Assembly: GCA_048266425.1 (NCBI GenBank)
Contig: JBLWZN010000002.1
Location: 62,001 to 126,000, forward strand
From: Cerina sp048266425
GTDB taxonomy: Bacteria; Bacteroidota; Bacteroidia; Flavobacteriales; Flavobacteriaceae
Direction of reading: 5' to 3'
Length of the DNA stretch: 64,000 nt
In this document: piece by piece, positions 29,401 to 36,644 of the stretch
How the letters are laid out: each line of letters starts with the position of its first letter
Position numbering within the stretch: the first letter of the stretch is position 1
Program-made: the position numbers and the translations under genes
The notes under the pieces: generated by a model
What the model was told of the DNA's origin: nothing
Database searches by the model: none
What the model saw: the letters and a program-made list of their open reading frames with translations, nothing else

Positions 29401-29526
29401 TAAAACGTTTACACCGGCCAACGGAATTCCGTCTTGGGTAACAATCCCTGTTACCGTTTTTGTCTGTGCCAGCAATGGGTACGTCCCAAATGCCAGCATC
29501 AAAACTAGCAGCAATTTTTTAGCCAT
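26497..29526 (-). CDS. SusC/RagA family TonB-dependent transporter
   Basis: 1009 residues. Sec leader ending LLAQ; carboxypeptidase D regulatory-like domain at about 22-105 (TVTGIVTQDGIPLAGVNVLLKGTTTG, GDVLVFSYIGMKTQ); plug domain from about 110 (LGEVVVTALGIKREEKTL, SISGKAAGVEI, RGNKSLSGDSSPLFVIDGIP, ISVLKGSNAAVLYGSQGANGVVVITT); then a long beta-barrel ending in YGFNLKLTF. It imports a ligand across the outer membrane using TonB energy, with SusD as lid. No STN domain and no anti-sigma/ECF pair nearby; control is more likely by the adjacent LacI-type gene through the palindrome at 29622-29643. Confidence 0.94.
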   Translation of the reverse strand: MAKKLLLVLMLAFGTYPLLAQTKTVTGIVTQDGIPLAGVNVLLKGTTTGTQTDFDGLYSIEASSGDVLVFSYIGMKTQSLTVGSSDKLDVALEEDAEQLGEVVVTALGIKREEKTLTYAQQTVQGDELTKTRDPNFMNSISGKAAGVEIKKSSSGAGGSTKIVLRGNKSLSGDSSPLFVIDGIPMANNKGAQPGMWGGTDQGDGLSAINPDDIASISVLKGSNAAVLYGSQGANGVVVITTKQGAKGKTVVTLNTGYSFEHYLNSEMADLQFKYGSEGGTKESWSTTAGNYDDQYVKDFFQTGDTFNNSVSVTAGGERTTAYFSYANISSTGITPGNSYEKNNFTFKQSTKLFNDKVTVTSNVILALEKTENRLPAGYYLNPLTGLYQFPRDRNFYEYKNNYQVFNTDRNLFLQNWFVVDHQQSNPYWIVNKEPLTEDAKRVIGSLNISYDILDNLKFQVRGSYDYAVRGYEQQHAAGSNSTNVAPNGAWNYSKYDDQLAYADAILTYDTTFGEDFSLSATGGASYQKSKYGDGVGVSSGVTGLLYPNQFYFQNLPTNVQVLSGYNGTGSSIYSEAIKEGLFFNAQLGFKEMLFLDVSGRNDWASTLALTGNDSYFYPSVGVTALFHEMFQLPEVISFAKLRGSFTQVGNEVPFNRINPQNTINASGGVVRNTVKPFFNAKPEIINSTEFGIDMRFYQNRLGFDFTYYSLVSKDQFIQVPTVSGEGGYTTEFINAGEITNKGVEITINATPFRTDDFEWVTSVNYSKNNNEIVDIGPDDEKEINLGSSEGYQSKLVEGGKFNDLYVYVFQRNQQGQILFSGGKPLKSKETQLVGNLDPVWNLGWNNNFTYKRFNMALFFSGRFGGKTFSQTQSMLDGAGVSQRTADARDAGGVSVNGVDDTSGAAITTVDPETWYRAIGDRNGVGEPYVYDRTNIRLSQFALGYDFDVSRFDWVKGATLSFIGNNMLMIYNKAPFDPELAMSTGRNSQGLDNFNLPSTATYGFNLKLTF

Positions 29527-29621
29527 AATTCAATTATTAAGTTAGTTATAAAGATTAGTTAAAGATTGTTAATCCTTGGTTAAAGTTAGTGTTATTTTTG
29601 AAAAAACATAATTTTTTTTTA

Positions 29622-29643
29622 TAAATGTGTTCGAGCACATTTA
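29622..29643 (-). promoter_or_regulatory. Candidate LacI-family operator upstream of susC
   Basis: A 22-base inverted repeat: left half TAAATGTG, right half CACATTTA, with TTCGAG between them. Twenty of 22 positions are symmetric and the axis falls on a CG step, the usual centre of LacI-family operators. It lies about 95 bases before the SusC start codon, between susC and the regulator gene that is transcribed in the same direction. Confidence 0.65.
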
Positions 29644-29817
29644 ATGATATCCTACAAATCCTACACTGTCTTGGCTTAAATCCTACTTTTAATAAATTGA
29701 TGACGAATAAGTAGGGTTAAAATCAAATTAGACCGCGATTTACCATGGGTAAAGACTCCGAAAAAACAATTTAATGGGTTCCCTGTCCCTTTAGTTAGCA
29801 ATCGCATCAATTTCCGA

Positions 29818-30858
29818 TTAGTCCAAGTAGTACATGAAGTTTTCTGAAGTAATAATATCAATGGGCAACATCTTGATAGGGGGAATCCGTTTGCCGAAAA
29901 GAAAATGTTCTACCAAAAACTGTACACTCAAATATGCCTGACTTTGAGGCTTTTGATGTAACAAAAAATCGATTCGGCCCTCCAATAGGTGTTCCACATT
30001 TTGTTTCAAAAGGTCATATCCCACGATGTGAATTTTTTTATTGAGCTCCTTTAGAACATCTGCCAACATGTAGGCTTTGGAATTGGTGACGAAAATGGCT
30101 CTAATCGAAGGATTGTTCCCAATAAAACAAGTGACTTCCTTTTTAAAGCACTCGCAATCATTAGAATCAAAATTACAGGTTACAATTCGTTCCATTTCCA
30201 ACCCTTTTGCCTTAAAATAGTCCTTAAACCCCAATTCCTTTTGGATCATATGCCGTTCTTCGTTAATATGGACAATTGCAATCCCTTCTTGGTCCCGGGT
30301 CAATTTATTTATAAGACCTCCTCCTACCAGACCAGTCTGATTTAAATCTTGCCCGATAAAATTTTCGGAATTAACCGCATCGATGTGATTGTTAAACAAT
30401 GCTATCTTTAGATTTAGCTCTTTGCATCGCCGAACTAGCGTTTGGGATTCTGAGTGGAATAGCGGAGCCATAACAACACCATCTGGCATACTTTTTAGAA
30501 CCTCTTCGGATTTCTCGATAAAGGATTTCTTGTTCATTGGATCATAAAGATATTCCTGAACCGTAATACCAAAGGGCTGAAACTCGTTCAAGGCAACGTC
30601 AATCCCTTTATGGACGGGAATCCAATAAGCATCCAAATTATAATCGGGAAAGAGCACACCAATTCTATATTCCTTATTCTTTTTTAAGTTCCTTGCCATA
30701 GGGTTCGGGCAATATTCTGTTTCCAATAGCACCTTCTCGACACGTTGAAAGGATTTTTTAGAAACCTTGCCCCGATTGTGCAATACTCGATCTACGGTTC
30801 CTTTAGAAACACCGGCAAGATGCGCAATGTCCTTTATGGTATACTTTTTTTTAGTCAT
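29818..30858 (-). CDS. LacI-family transcriptional regulator
   Basis: 346 residues from the ATG at 30858 (MTKKKYTIKDIAHLAGVSKGTVDRVLHNRG); an ATG 12 bases earlier is possible. Residues 6-55 are the LacI helix-turn-helix plus hinge region (SFQRVEKVLLETEYCPNPMARNLKK); TVDRVL instead of the classic TVSRVL is common in Bacteroidota. Residues about 60-340 form a periplasmic-binding-protein-like sugar sensor domain (RIGVLFPDYNLDAYWIPVHKGIDVALNEF, AIFVTNSKAYMLADVLKEL, IHIVGYDLL). It probably represses or activates the susCD operon and downstream genes in response to a sugar-like ligand. It heads the locus with a 291-base gap to susC. Confidence 0.88.
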   Translation of the reverse strand: MTKKKYTIKDIAHLAGVSKGTVDRVLHNRGKVSKKSFQRVEKVLLETEYCPNPMARNLKKNKEYRIGVLFPDYNLDAYWIPVHKGIDVALNEFQPFGITVQEYLYDPMNKKSFIEKSEEVLKSMPDGVVMAPLFHSESQTLVRRCKELNLKIALFNNHIDAVNSENFIGQDLNQTGLVGGGLINKLTRDQEGIAIVHINEERHMIQKELGFKDYFKAKGLEMERIVTCNFDSNDCECFKKEVTCFIGNNPSIRAIFVTNSKAYMLADVLKELNKKIHIVGYDLLKQNVEHLLEGRIDFLLHQKPQSQAYLSVQFLVEHFLFGKRIPPIKMLPIDIITSENFMYYLD

Positions 30859-31220
30859 GGAATTCCACAATATTGGCTGGCTAATTTTGTGTTAAGATAT
30901 AAAAACAGAATTATTCTGCCGGATTTCCCTTCAGAATTAATTTGATAGGTGTGCTACAAAATAATAATAACCCAACAAGTGCATACCTACCATAAAGGGC
31001 AATCCCAGTTTTTGGATGTTCCATTCGGGAATAGAAAAGTACTTCTTGGAAAATAGGTTGGAAAACATGCTCCCAACCCAACGGAAAAAGCTTTGGAAAA
31101 ACGTTGAGGATAAAGCGAAAAGGCTTAGTAAATTAAGAGCCTTACATTCATGGTTAAATCCATAACCTTATTATCAAGGGCCGTAAAAGCTATTGAAAAC
31201 AAGGTTGACCTATAGATAAA
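30859..31220. other. Intergenic region upstream of the LacI-type gene
   Basis: About 360 bases with no convincing gene on either strand. It contains the palindrome at 30906-30918 and probably the promoter of the regulator gene. The part from 31000 to 31200 is featureless AT-rich sequence; no terminator for the SDR gene upstream was recognised. Confidence 0.4.
30906..30918 (-). promoter_or_regulatory. Short palindrome upstream of the regulator gene
   Basis: CAGAATTATTCTG is a perfect inverted repeat with a single central base, 47 bases before the LacI-type start. It does not resemble the susC palindrome, so if it is functional it would bind another protein or be an autoregulatory half-site variant. 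Low certainty. Confidence 0.3.
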
Positions 31221-31931
31221 TCACTTATTATCGGGCCTTGTAGGCCTAACCTCAATCTTACTGGGAAGGGTTCTAGGGTGCATCTTTAAAAGATCCAACA
31301 CCAATTCCCCGATATCTTCAGGTTGAATCTTCCATTCATCCTTGGCAGAAGGTTCGTGATCGTTAAAATGGCTCGCCACGGAACCAGGCATTATGGTAGA
31401 TACCTTTATGTCATATTTGCGCAAGTCCAACATGGCCGCTTGAGTAAATCCTACAACGCCAAATTTAGTTGCATTGTAACCCGCACCATTTGGGAAAAAA
31501 TTGGTGCCTGCCAAACTGGCCAAGGTAATATAATACCCTTTTGATCTTTTTAAAGCCTCTACCGATGCTTTTAAGGTATGAAAAACCCCACTTAGATTTG
31601 TATCTATCATTTGGTGCCAATCACTTTCCGAAAGCTCGTCTATCGGAGCAAAATGGCCTACCCCGGCGTTGGCAAGAACAAGGTCTAACTGACCCCATTT
31701 GTCGAGCACTTTTCGTACTGCGGTCATTTCATCCTTGTGATTGGTGACATCAGAGGCCAATGCCAAAACCCGGTCTCCCCCGCTAAGTCTTTTTGCCGCA
31801 TTTTGTACCGTTTCCAAGGTGCGGCCACTTATGGCCACACGCATACCCGCTGAAAGCAATTTTTGGGCAACCCCATATCCGATACCCTTTGATCCGCCTG
31901 TAATATATGCTACTTTATCCGTTAAATCCAT
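31221..31931 (-). CDS. Short-chain dehydrogenase/reductase
   Basis: 236 residues, classical SDR length. Cofactor motif TGGSKGIGYG at about residues 11-20, NAGVG near residue 90, catalytic Ser in ITLASLAG and YNATK (Tyr and Lys) near 152-156. An Arg in ISGRT after the second strand favours NADP(H). No signal peptide, so cytoplasmic. The substrate cannot be read from sequence; in this position it could serve either the amino-sugar locus or unrelated carbonyl reduction. It is separated from the regulator gene by about 360 bases and is likely its own transcript. Confidence 0.85.
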   Translation of the reverse strand: MDLTDKVAYITGGSKGIGYGVAQKLLSAGMRVAISGRTLETVQNAAKRLSGGDRVLALASDVTNHKDEMTAVRKVLDKWGQLDLVLANAGVGHFAPIDELSESDWHQMIDTNLSGVFHTLKASVEALKRSKGYYITLASLAGTNFFPNGAGYNATKFGVVGFTQAAMLDLRKYDIKVSTIMPGSVASHFNDHEPSAKDEWKIQPEDIGELVLDLLKMHPRTLPSKIEVRPTRPDNK

Positions 31932-32142
31932 TTTTGTGTTTTATTCCCGTTTAAATTTCTTTTTGTGAATTTATAACACTGTTCGATTATAAAGAAATAG
32001 AATGCGTTATTATTTTCATAAACTGTGTCCTAATTTGATAACGGCCTTGCTTTTCGTCAATACATATTGCTATGTGAAAATGCATTGTTAAATTGTAGTC
32101 AATATTTTACCAAATTGATGGTCTAATAAAGGTGCATCGACG

Positions 32143-32150
32143 TATTTTTG
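32143..32150 (+). promoter_or_regulatory. Candidate -7 element for the ABC ATPase gene
   Basis: TATTTTTG fits the flavobacterial -7 consensus TAnnTTTG, 47 bases before the ATG at 32197. No TTG is found at the expected 19-base spacing, so support is partial. Confidence 0.35.
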
Positions 32151-32196
32151 CACAAATTAATCCACCTTGATTAAGGTTGGAATTAAATGAAATATC

Positions 32197-33174
32197 ATGC
32201 TACAAGTTGATAGTGTATCCTTTTCATATGGCAAAGAACCGGTACTACGGGATCTTCAGTTTGTAATCGGCCGAGGGGAACATGTGGCCATAATGGGAGA
32301 GAGTGGTTGTGGCAAAAGCACCCTACTTAAGATCATTTATGGCCTTTTGCAACCAGATAGTGGGACCTTAACCTGGAAAGACCAGCCAATACTGGGTCCG
32401 GATTACAATTTAGTGCCGGGGGAAACCTATATTAAATACCTTTCCCAAGAATTTGACCTGATGCCTTTTGTAACCGTTTCTGAAAATATTTGTCAGTTCC
32501 TTTCTGTTTTTTATCCGGATGAGCTACAGAATCGGACCAGGCAATTACTTGAAATGATAGATATGGTGGCCTATGCCAACGTTAAAGTGAATAAATTGAG
32601 TGGCGGTCAACAGCAGCGTGTTGCATTGGCTAGGGTCTTGGCCCAGGAACCCGAGGTTTTGCTCCTCGATGAGCCTTTTAGCCATATTGACACATTTAGA
32701 AAGGGCAAATTGAGAAGAAATCTTTTTGAATACCTAAAAAAACGAGAGATTACCTGCATTACGGCCAGTCACGATTATGAAGATGTACTTCCATTCGCTG
32801 ATCGGACCTTCGTTTTAAGGAATCAAGGGATAATCGCCAAAGGACCTACCACGGAACTCTATAAAAATCCAAAAAATATTTATGTGGCGACCCTTTTTGG
32901 TGAGGCCAACGAAATCCCAATAGACATTGTAAAATCTTATGCCAACACCAAGAGAAAAATAATTGTATATGCACATGAATTCCGGGTATCATCGAAGTCG
33001 GGAATTCCGGTTACAGTAACAAAAAACTACACCATGGGAAGTCATTTCTTGGTAGAAGGACTAAATGATATCCATAAAATATATTTCAATTCGGACGAGG
33101 CCTTAAAGTTGGAAAGCGAAGTATTCCTGAATATTTCCCTAGAAACAATAAACCTAAGATTACGGGAAAACTGA
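32197..33174 (+). CDS. Orphan ABC transporter ATP-binding protein
   Basis: 325 residues. Walker A GESGCGKST (about 35-43), Q-loop YLSQEFD, signature LSGGQQQRVALARVL, Walker B LLLDEPFSHID and switch His in ITASHDYED. The core is about 230 residues and most like the importer ATPases of FbpC/PotA type; about 90 extra residues at the C-terminus (EIPIDIVKSYANTKRKIIVYAHEFRV...) resemble a small regulatory beta domain of such importers. No permease or binding protein gene lies next to it, so its transport partner, if any, is elsewhere in the genome. Transcribed alone on the plus strand. Confidence 0.85.
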   Translation: MLQVDSVSFSYGKEPVLRDLQFVIGRGEHVAIMGESGCGKSTLLKIIYGLLQPDSGTLTWKDQPILGPDYNLVPGETYIKYLSQEFDLMPFVTVSENICQFLSVFYPDELQNRTRQLLEMIDMVAYANVKVNKLSGGQQQRVALARVLAQEPEVLLLDEPFSHIDTFRKGKLRRNLFEYLKKREITCITASHDYEDVLPFADRTFVLRNQGIIAKGPTTELYKNPKNIYVATLFGEANEIPIDIVKSYANTKRKIIVYAHEFRVSSKSGIPVTVTKNYTMGSHFLVEGLNDIHKIYFNSDEALKLESEVFLNISLETINLRLREN

Positions 33175-33190
33175 ACTGGTCTTGCATAGG

Positions 33191-33205
33191 CCCATCGCCG
33201 TACGC
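33191..33205 (+). repeat. Intergenic dispersed repeat copy A
   Basis: CCCATCGCCGTACGC, followed within a few bases by a CGCAATACGCA segment. It matches copy B at 33798-33812 in 13 of 15 positions. The two copies lie on either side of arfB. Confidence 0.45.
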
Positions 33206-33334
33206 TTTTCGCAATACGCATTTTATTTATGGCGCATGTCGATATTCAAATCGCAACAAAGGGGGAACATTCCCAATAGCAATAAGGGGGTGCCAAGGGG
33301 CAAAGGGTTATCTCCGAGTATGATATATTAAACA

Positions 33335-33739
33335 ATGGATAAGGAACAGCTTCTTCAAGAATTACGATTCAAAGCGGTACGCAGTAGTGGGGCCGGGGGA
33401 CAGCATGTAAACAAGGTTTCTACCAAAATGGAACTTGCTTTTGATGCTTTTAGTTCCCAAGCCCTATCTGACATTGAAAAGGAACGTATTTACTTAAAAT
33501 TAGGAAACAGGCTTACCAAGGAAAAAATACTTTTGCTACAGTGTGACGAGTCCCGCAGCCAGCATAAAAACAAGGAGCTGGCAAAGCAGCGACTATTGGA
33601 CCTTTTGGGAAAGGCATTGGCAGTTCCAAAAAAAAGAAAGAAAACAAAGCCATCTCGTTCGGCCATTGAAAAACGACTGAAATCGAAACTTAAAAAAGCC
33701 CAAAAGAAAGCGAACAGAGGAAGGCCCAACTTGGAGTAA
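33335..33739 (+). CDS. arfB: Peptidyl-tRNA hydrolase ArfB (ribosome rescue)
   Basis: 134 residues. The release-factor catalytic motif GGQ is present in SSGAGGQHVNKVSTKMEL (about residues 19-36), and the C-terminal half is a Lys/Arg-rich tail (PKKRKKTKPSRSAIEKRLKSKLKKAQKK) as in ArfB/YaeJ, which places the tail in the empty mRNA channel of stalled ribosomes and hydrolyses the peptidyl-tRNA. Length is normal for the family. It lacks the codon-recognition domains of RF1/RF2. Cytoplasmic, single-gene transcript with a terminator 14 bases after the stop. Confidence 0.9.
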   Translation: MDKEQLLQELRFKAVRSSGAGGQHVNKVSTKMELAFDAFSSQALSDIEKERIYLKLGNRLTKEKILLLQCDESRSQHKNKELAKQRLLDLLGKALAVPKKRKKTKPSRSAIEKRLKSKLKKAQKKANRGRPNLE

Positions 33740-33752
33740 CGGCATAAAAAAA

Positions 33753-33783
33753 GACCCATAAGATTCTCAAACCTTTATGGGTC
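33753..33783. terminator. Bidirectional terminator between arfB and the lipoprotein gene
   Basis: GACCCATAA (33753-33761) pairs with TTATGGGTC (33775-33783). An A-run precedes and a short T-run follows, so it can end both the plus-strand arfB transcript and the minus-strand lipoprotein transcript. Confidence 0.8.
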
Positions 33784-33797
33784 CTTTTGGCTTTGCG

Positions 33798-33812
33798 CCC
33801 ATCGCTATACGC
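33798..33812 (+). repeat. Intergenic dispersed repeat copy B
   Basis: CCCATCGCTATACGC, followed by a CATACGCA segment; partner of copy A at 33191-33205. Short GC-richer repeats of this type in AT-rich spacers look like remnants of an interspersed family. Confidence 0.45.
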
Positions 33813-33871
33813 CATACGCAAATCAATTTGCAGGGCTAAGATATATAGCGAATAGCTATTATTTATAGCTC

Positions 33872-34672
33872 TTAATCCAACGTAAAATCCTCGGTCGTAC
33901 CATCGGGGTATACTAGGGTCGCGACATCATCACATGTACCATCCCCATAATTTACACTAACCTGAAGTCCATTTTTGGAAATACCCAGATTTCCCTTATT
34001 GATATGGGCACAGGTTAAATTCCCATCTATCCCTTCAGTGGCAAGGTTGTAGGTATTGCCTTTCCATTCCACCGTCCAGTCACCTGAAATGCTATATATA
34101 CTGTTCTCCAAGGTATCCCCGAACACCAAACTATAATTTTGGTTGCCCTTTTCGGAATAAAAAGAATCATCAGCGAAACCTACACGCATATCTGAGGTAA
34201 TTGAGAAAGAATAAATCCCACTTTCTACATTGCCATTAAATTCATAACTTCTTGTGCCGCTAATGATGGTTCCATCCACATTCAATTCGTTAAAAGTAGC
34301 GGTAAAGGAAGCTGTTCCCTCTCCCGCAGCATATTCAACCTCAACGGTACCAGTGATATTGTCATGGCCCTCCAAGGAGCAATTGGCAAAGGCCACTGTA
34401 AATCCATTTTCCACAGCTACATAAGAATAGCATTCGGCAGTTTCGACTTTACTGGTTGTACTGGCACCGGCAGACCCATTGATTACCAAATCGGTCAAAG
34501 TATTGTCGGCAAAACTGGTCATATTATCCCCGGCAAGAACCGCACTGACCTCAGCCTTGCTAAATTCTTGCTCGCTCATTGGGTCTTCTTTATCCTTGCT
34601 ACAGCTTACGGCCAAAGCCATAGAAGCTAAAATTACAGAAATACCTTTAATACTTATTTTTGCTTTATTCAT
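33872..34672 (-). CDS. Hypothetical lipoprotein
   Basis: 266 residues with a clear lipoprotein signal (MNKAKISIKGISVILASMALAVSC, Cys24). The mature part begins with an acidic linker and continues as beta-rich sequence with many Gly, Thr and Asn residues (GTVEVEYAAGEGTASFTATFNELNVDGTIISGTRSYEFNG), like the immunoglobulin-like or lipocalin-like surface proteins of flavobacteria. Four cysteines after the lipid anchor (CYSY, NCSL, TCAH, TCDD) could form disulfides. I do not recognise the family. It stands alone between arfB and the Gre-like gene. Confidence 0.7.
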   Translation of the reverse strand: MNKAKISIKGISVILASMALAVSCSKDKEDPMSEQEFSKAEVSAVLAGDNMTSFADNTLTDLVINGSAGASTTSKVETAECYSYVAVENGFTVAFANCSLEGHDNITGTVEVEYAAGEGTASFTATFNELNVDGTIISGTRSYEFNGNVESGIYSFSITSDMRVGFADDSFYSEKGNQNYSLVFGDTLENSIYSISGDWTVEWKGNTYNLATEGIDGNLTCAHINKGNLGISKNGLQVSVNYGDGTCDDVATLVYPDGTTEDFTLD

Positions 34673-34910
34673 AGTTTCAAAATTTTAGATTTTGCATGTT
34701 TAACGTAAAAAATGGCCCTTTGGTCTATTTTTTAACAGAAATGAAGAAGGTTTTCGATGAATTGCATAATTGTAAGTAAAGTGGAGGTTCTGGACAATGG
34801 ACAGCATTAAAAATGTTGGATCAATTTCCAACCTCGGGAGCAATTGGGATATAGCTGTGCACTAAAGGCGAAATGCAAGTCGGGAAAGATTGATAGCGCC
34901 TTATGGGGGC

Positions 34911-35360
34911 TTATTCCAATTTTAGAATTTCAATGGATTCTCCATTAAAATCTATCACATCACCTATGGTTTTTCCCAGGAGCAGTAGTCCCATGGGGGT
35001 CTGGGGAGAGATGCAATAGGCCCTAAATCCGTGTTCCCTAAATTCTCCGAGGGATACGGACAGGAAGTAATTTGCTTTTGAAGTATACACCAAAGTGCCA
35101 AAACCAATTTTGACAGATTGGACGTTCAGGTCCAATTTATCCAAAAATTGTACTGTTCGTTCAGCTTCCTGTAATTGGCTCCCCAATTTTTCCCTTTCCA
35201 ACTGCACCATGGCCCTCCCAGTTTCGTGCTTGTCCCCTGAACTGCTCTTGGTTTCCGATGTTAACGACTCTTGAAGGGAAAGGATAATCCTATGGATGCG
35301 ATCGATCCTGTTTTGTAAACTAGTCTGGCAAAAATGGTAAAGTTGCTGTTTTTTAGTCAT
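34911..35360 (-). CDS. GreA/GreB-like transcription elongation factor
   Basis: 149 residues. The N-terminal 75 residues are predicted coiled coil with a tip segment SSSGDKHETGRAM, where Asp and Glu occupy the positions of the acidic tip of GreA. The C-terminal part has the FKBP-like Gre signature (TLVYTSKANYFLSVSLGEF, CISPQTPMGLLLLGKTIGDVI). Gre factors enter the RNA polymerase secondary channel and stimulate cleavage of backtracked transcripts. Homologues in flavobacteria are often labelled 3-oxoacyl-ACP synthase, which this sequence does not support: there is no thiolase fold or catalytic Cys context. 54 bases downstream of the FAD oxidoreductase gene. Confidence 0.8.
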   Translation of the reverse strand: MTKKQQLYHFCQTSLQNRIDRIHRIILSLQESLTSETKSSSGDKHETGRAMVQLEREKLGSQLQEAERTVQFLDKLDLNVQSVKIGFGTLVYTSKANYFLSVSLGEFREHGFRAYCISPQTPMGLLLLGKTIGDVIDFNGESIEILKLE

Positions 35361-35414
35361 AATTTCCGTTAAAAACGGCCAGATTAGGGAAACCGGAAAT
35401 GGCCAATTTTTAAT

Positions 35415-36527
35415 TTATACCAGATCGGCCAAATCCTTACCTACAATACTCCCGATGGCAATTCCCATCCCCCCAAGGCGTACACCGCAAAAAACCCGAT
35501 CAGAAAGTTGTTTAACAATGGGACGCTTGTTATTGCCCATCCCCATAATACCGCTCCATCGATGGTCCACCTCGAACCCAACATTTGGCAATATCACGGT
35601 CTTCAACAGTTCTTCCAGGCGGTTTTGTACTAATTCGGTCTCACCAAATGCAGTGGTTTCTTCGGTGACAAAATCCAGATTACGACCTCCACCAAACAAA
35701 ATTCGGTTATCAATGTTTCTAAAATAATAATACCCCTCATCCAAATGAAAAGTCCCTTTGATATGTAGGTTATTTATTGGCTTGGTAATAAGTACCTGTG
35801 CTCTGGCAGGCTTGACGTTCTCTTGGATAAGTTGTGCTCCAAAACCGTTGGTGGCTATTAAAAGATTCCTCGTTTTAAAATCGAACTGATCCGTGTTCAC
35901 CACCACATGATCACCGATTTCCTGAAATTCCTTTACCTCAATGGCATTGAGAATGTTGACTCCTTTTTTTCGGACCAAATCCAGTAAAGCGGACATCATC
36001 CTTCCTGTATCGATCTGGGATTCCAGTGGATTAGTGATATAGTCCTTAGCGATCCCATTAAAGAAAAAGGTGTTTGCATGCCGGTAATAGGCTTCTCGAT
36101 TAAAAATGGGCCTTAGCAATTGATTGATGTGATCTATGGCCTCCACGCATTGTTGGTAGCGATCATTCTGTTCCTGCAAAAACACCTCATGGCCACCATA
36201 GTTCTGAAAATCTATGGCAGGGTCCCCTAAATTCTTTCGTAACAATTGAATCCCATCCCATCTCTTTCTGACCAACTGTACCACTTCCTCTTCCGTTTGG
36301 GATTTTAAATCGGATAGGATTTCCGAAATACTTCCATAACAGGCAAATCCGGCATTTTTTGTGCTAGCCCCATGGGGAAGGATTCCCCTTTCCAAAATAA
36401 GAATCTTAGCTTTCGGGAACCTGCTTTTGAGGTTTAAAGCGGTACTTAGGCCAACAATACCACTCCCAACGATCGTAAAATCTATATGGGACAACCAAGT
36501 TTTATGTTCCCAGTAACTCAGGTTCAT
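35415..36527 (-). CDS. FAD-dependent oxidoreductase, DAO family
   Basis: 370 residues from the ATG at 36527; a TTG 15 bases upstream is a weaker start. FAD-binding Rossmann motif VGSGIVGLSTALNL near residues 20-33, then LILERG and GASTKNAGFACYGS. The C-terminal segment FCGVRLGGMGIAIGSIVGKDLADL closes the FAD site as in D-amino-acid oxidase/glycine oxidase-like proteins. It should oxidise an amine or amino acid with transfer of electrons to oxygen or quinone. No signal peptide. Substrate unknown. It lies between accC and the Gre-like gene on the same strand but with a repeat-rich 117-base gap to accC. Confidence 0.82.
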   Translation of the reverse strand: MNLSYWEHKTWLSHIDFTIVGSGIVGLSTALNLKSRFPKAKILILERGILPHGASTKNAGFACYGSISEILSDLKSQTEEEVVQLVRKRWDGIQLLRKNLGDPAIDFQNYGGHEVFLQEQNDRYQQCVEAIDHINQLLRPIFNREAYYRHANTFFFNGIAKDYITNPLESQIDTGRMMSALLDLVRKKGVNILNAIEVKEFQEIGDHVVVNTDQFDFKTRNLLIATNGFGAQLIQENVKPARAQVLITKPINNLHIKGTFHLDEGYYYFRNIDNRILFGGGRNLDFVTEETTAFGETELVQNRLEELLKTVILPNVGFEVDHRWSGIMGMGNNKRPIVKQLSDRVFCGVRLGGMGIAIGSIVGKDLADLV

Positions 36528-36535
36528 GCCGGATG

Positions 36536-36562
36536 GTTTCAAAGTTGATGGTTCAAAGTTGA
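36536..36562. repeat. Short direct repeat in the accC-oxidoreductase spacer
   Basis: Two near-identical units, GGTTTCAAAGTTGA and GGTTCAAAGTTGA, in tandem, followed by GAAAGTTTGAA. Low-complexity TTCAAAG-type spacer sequence, related in style to the tracts at 38005-38060 and 52345-52364. Confidence 0.5.
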
Positions 36563-36644
36563 AAGTTTGAAAAAACCCATAACCATGACCTTATCAATTT
36601 TGGTCTTGCTTCAAGGGAACAATCGGTGGTTTGTGATAAATTGA

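Noticed and set aside
2354..30858. The accessory locus as a classical polysaccharide utilisation locus
   Set aside because: SusC/SusD are present, but no glycan-cleaving enzyme or sulfatase is found; the enzymes point to small-molecule catabolism.
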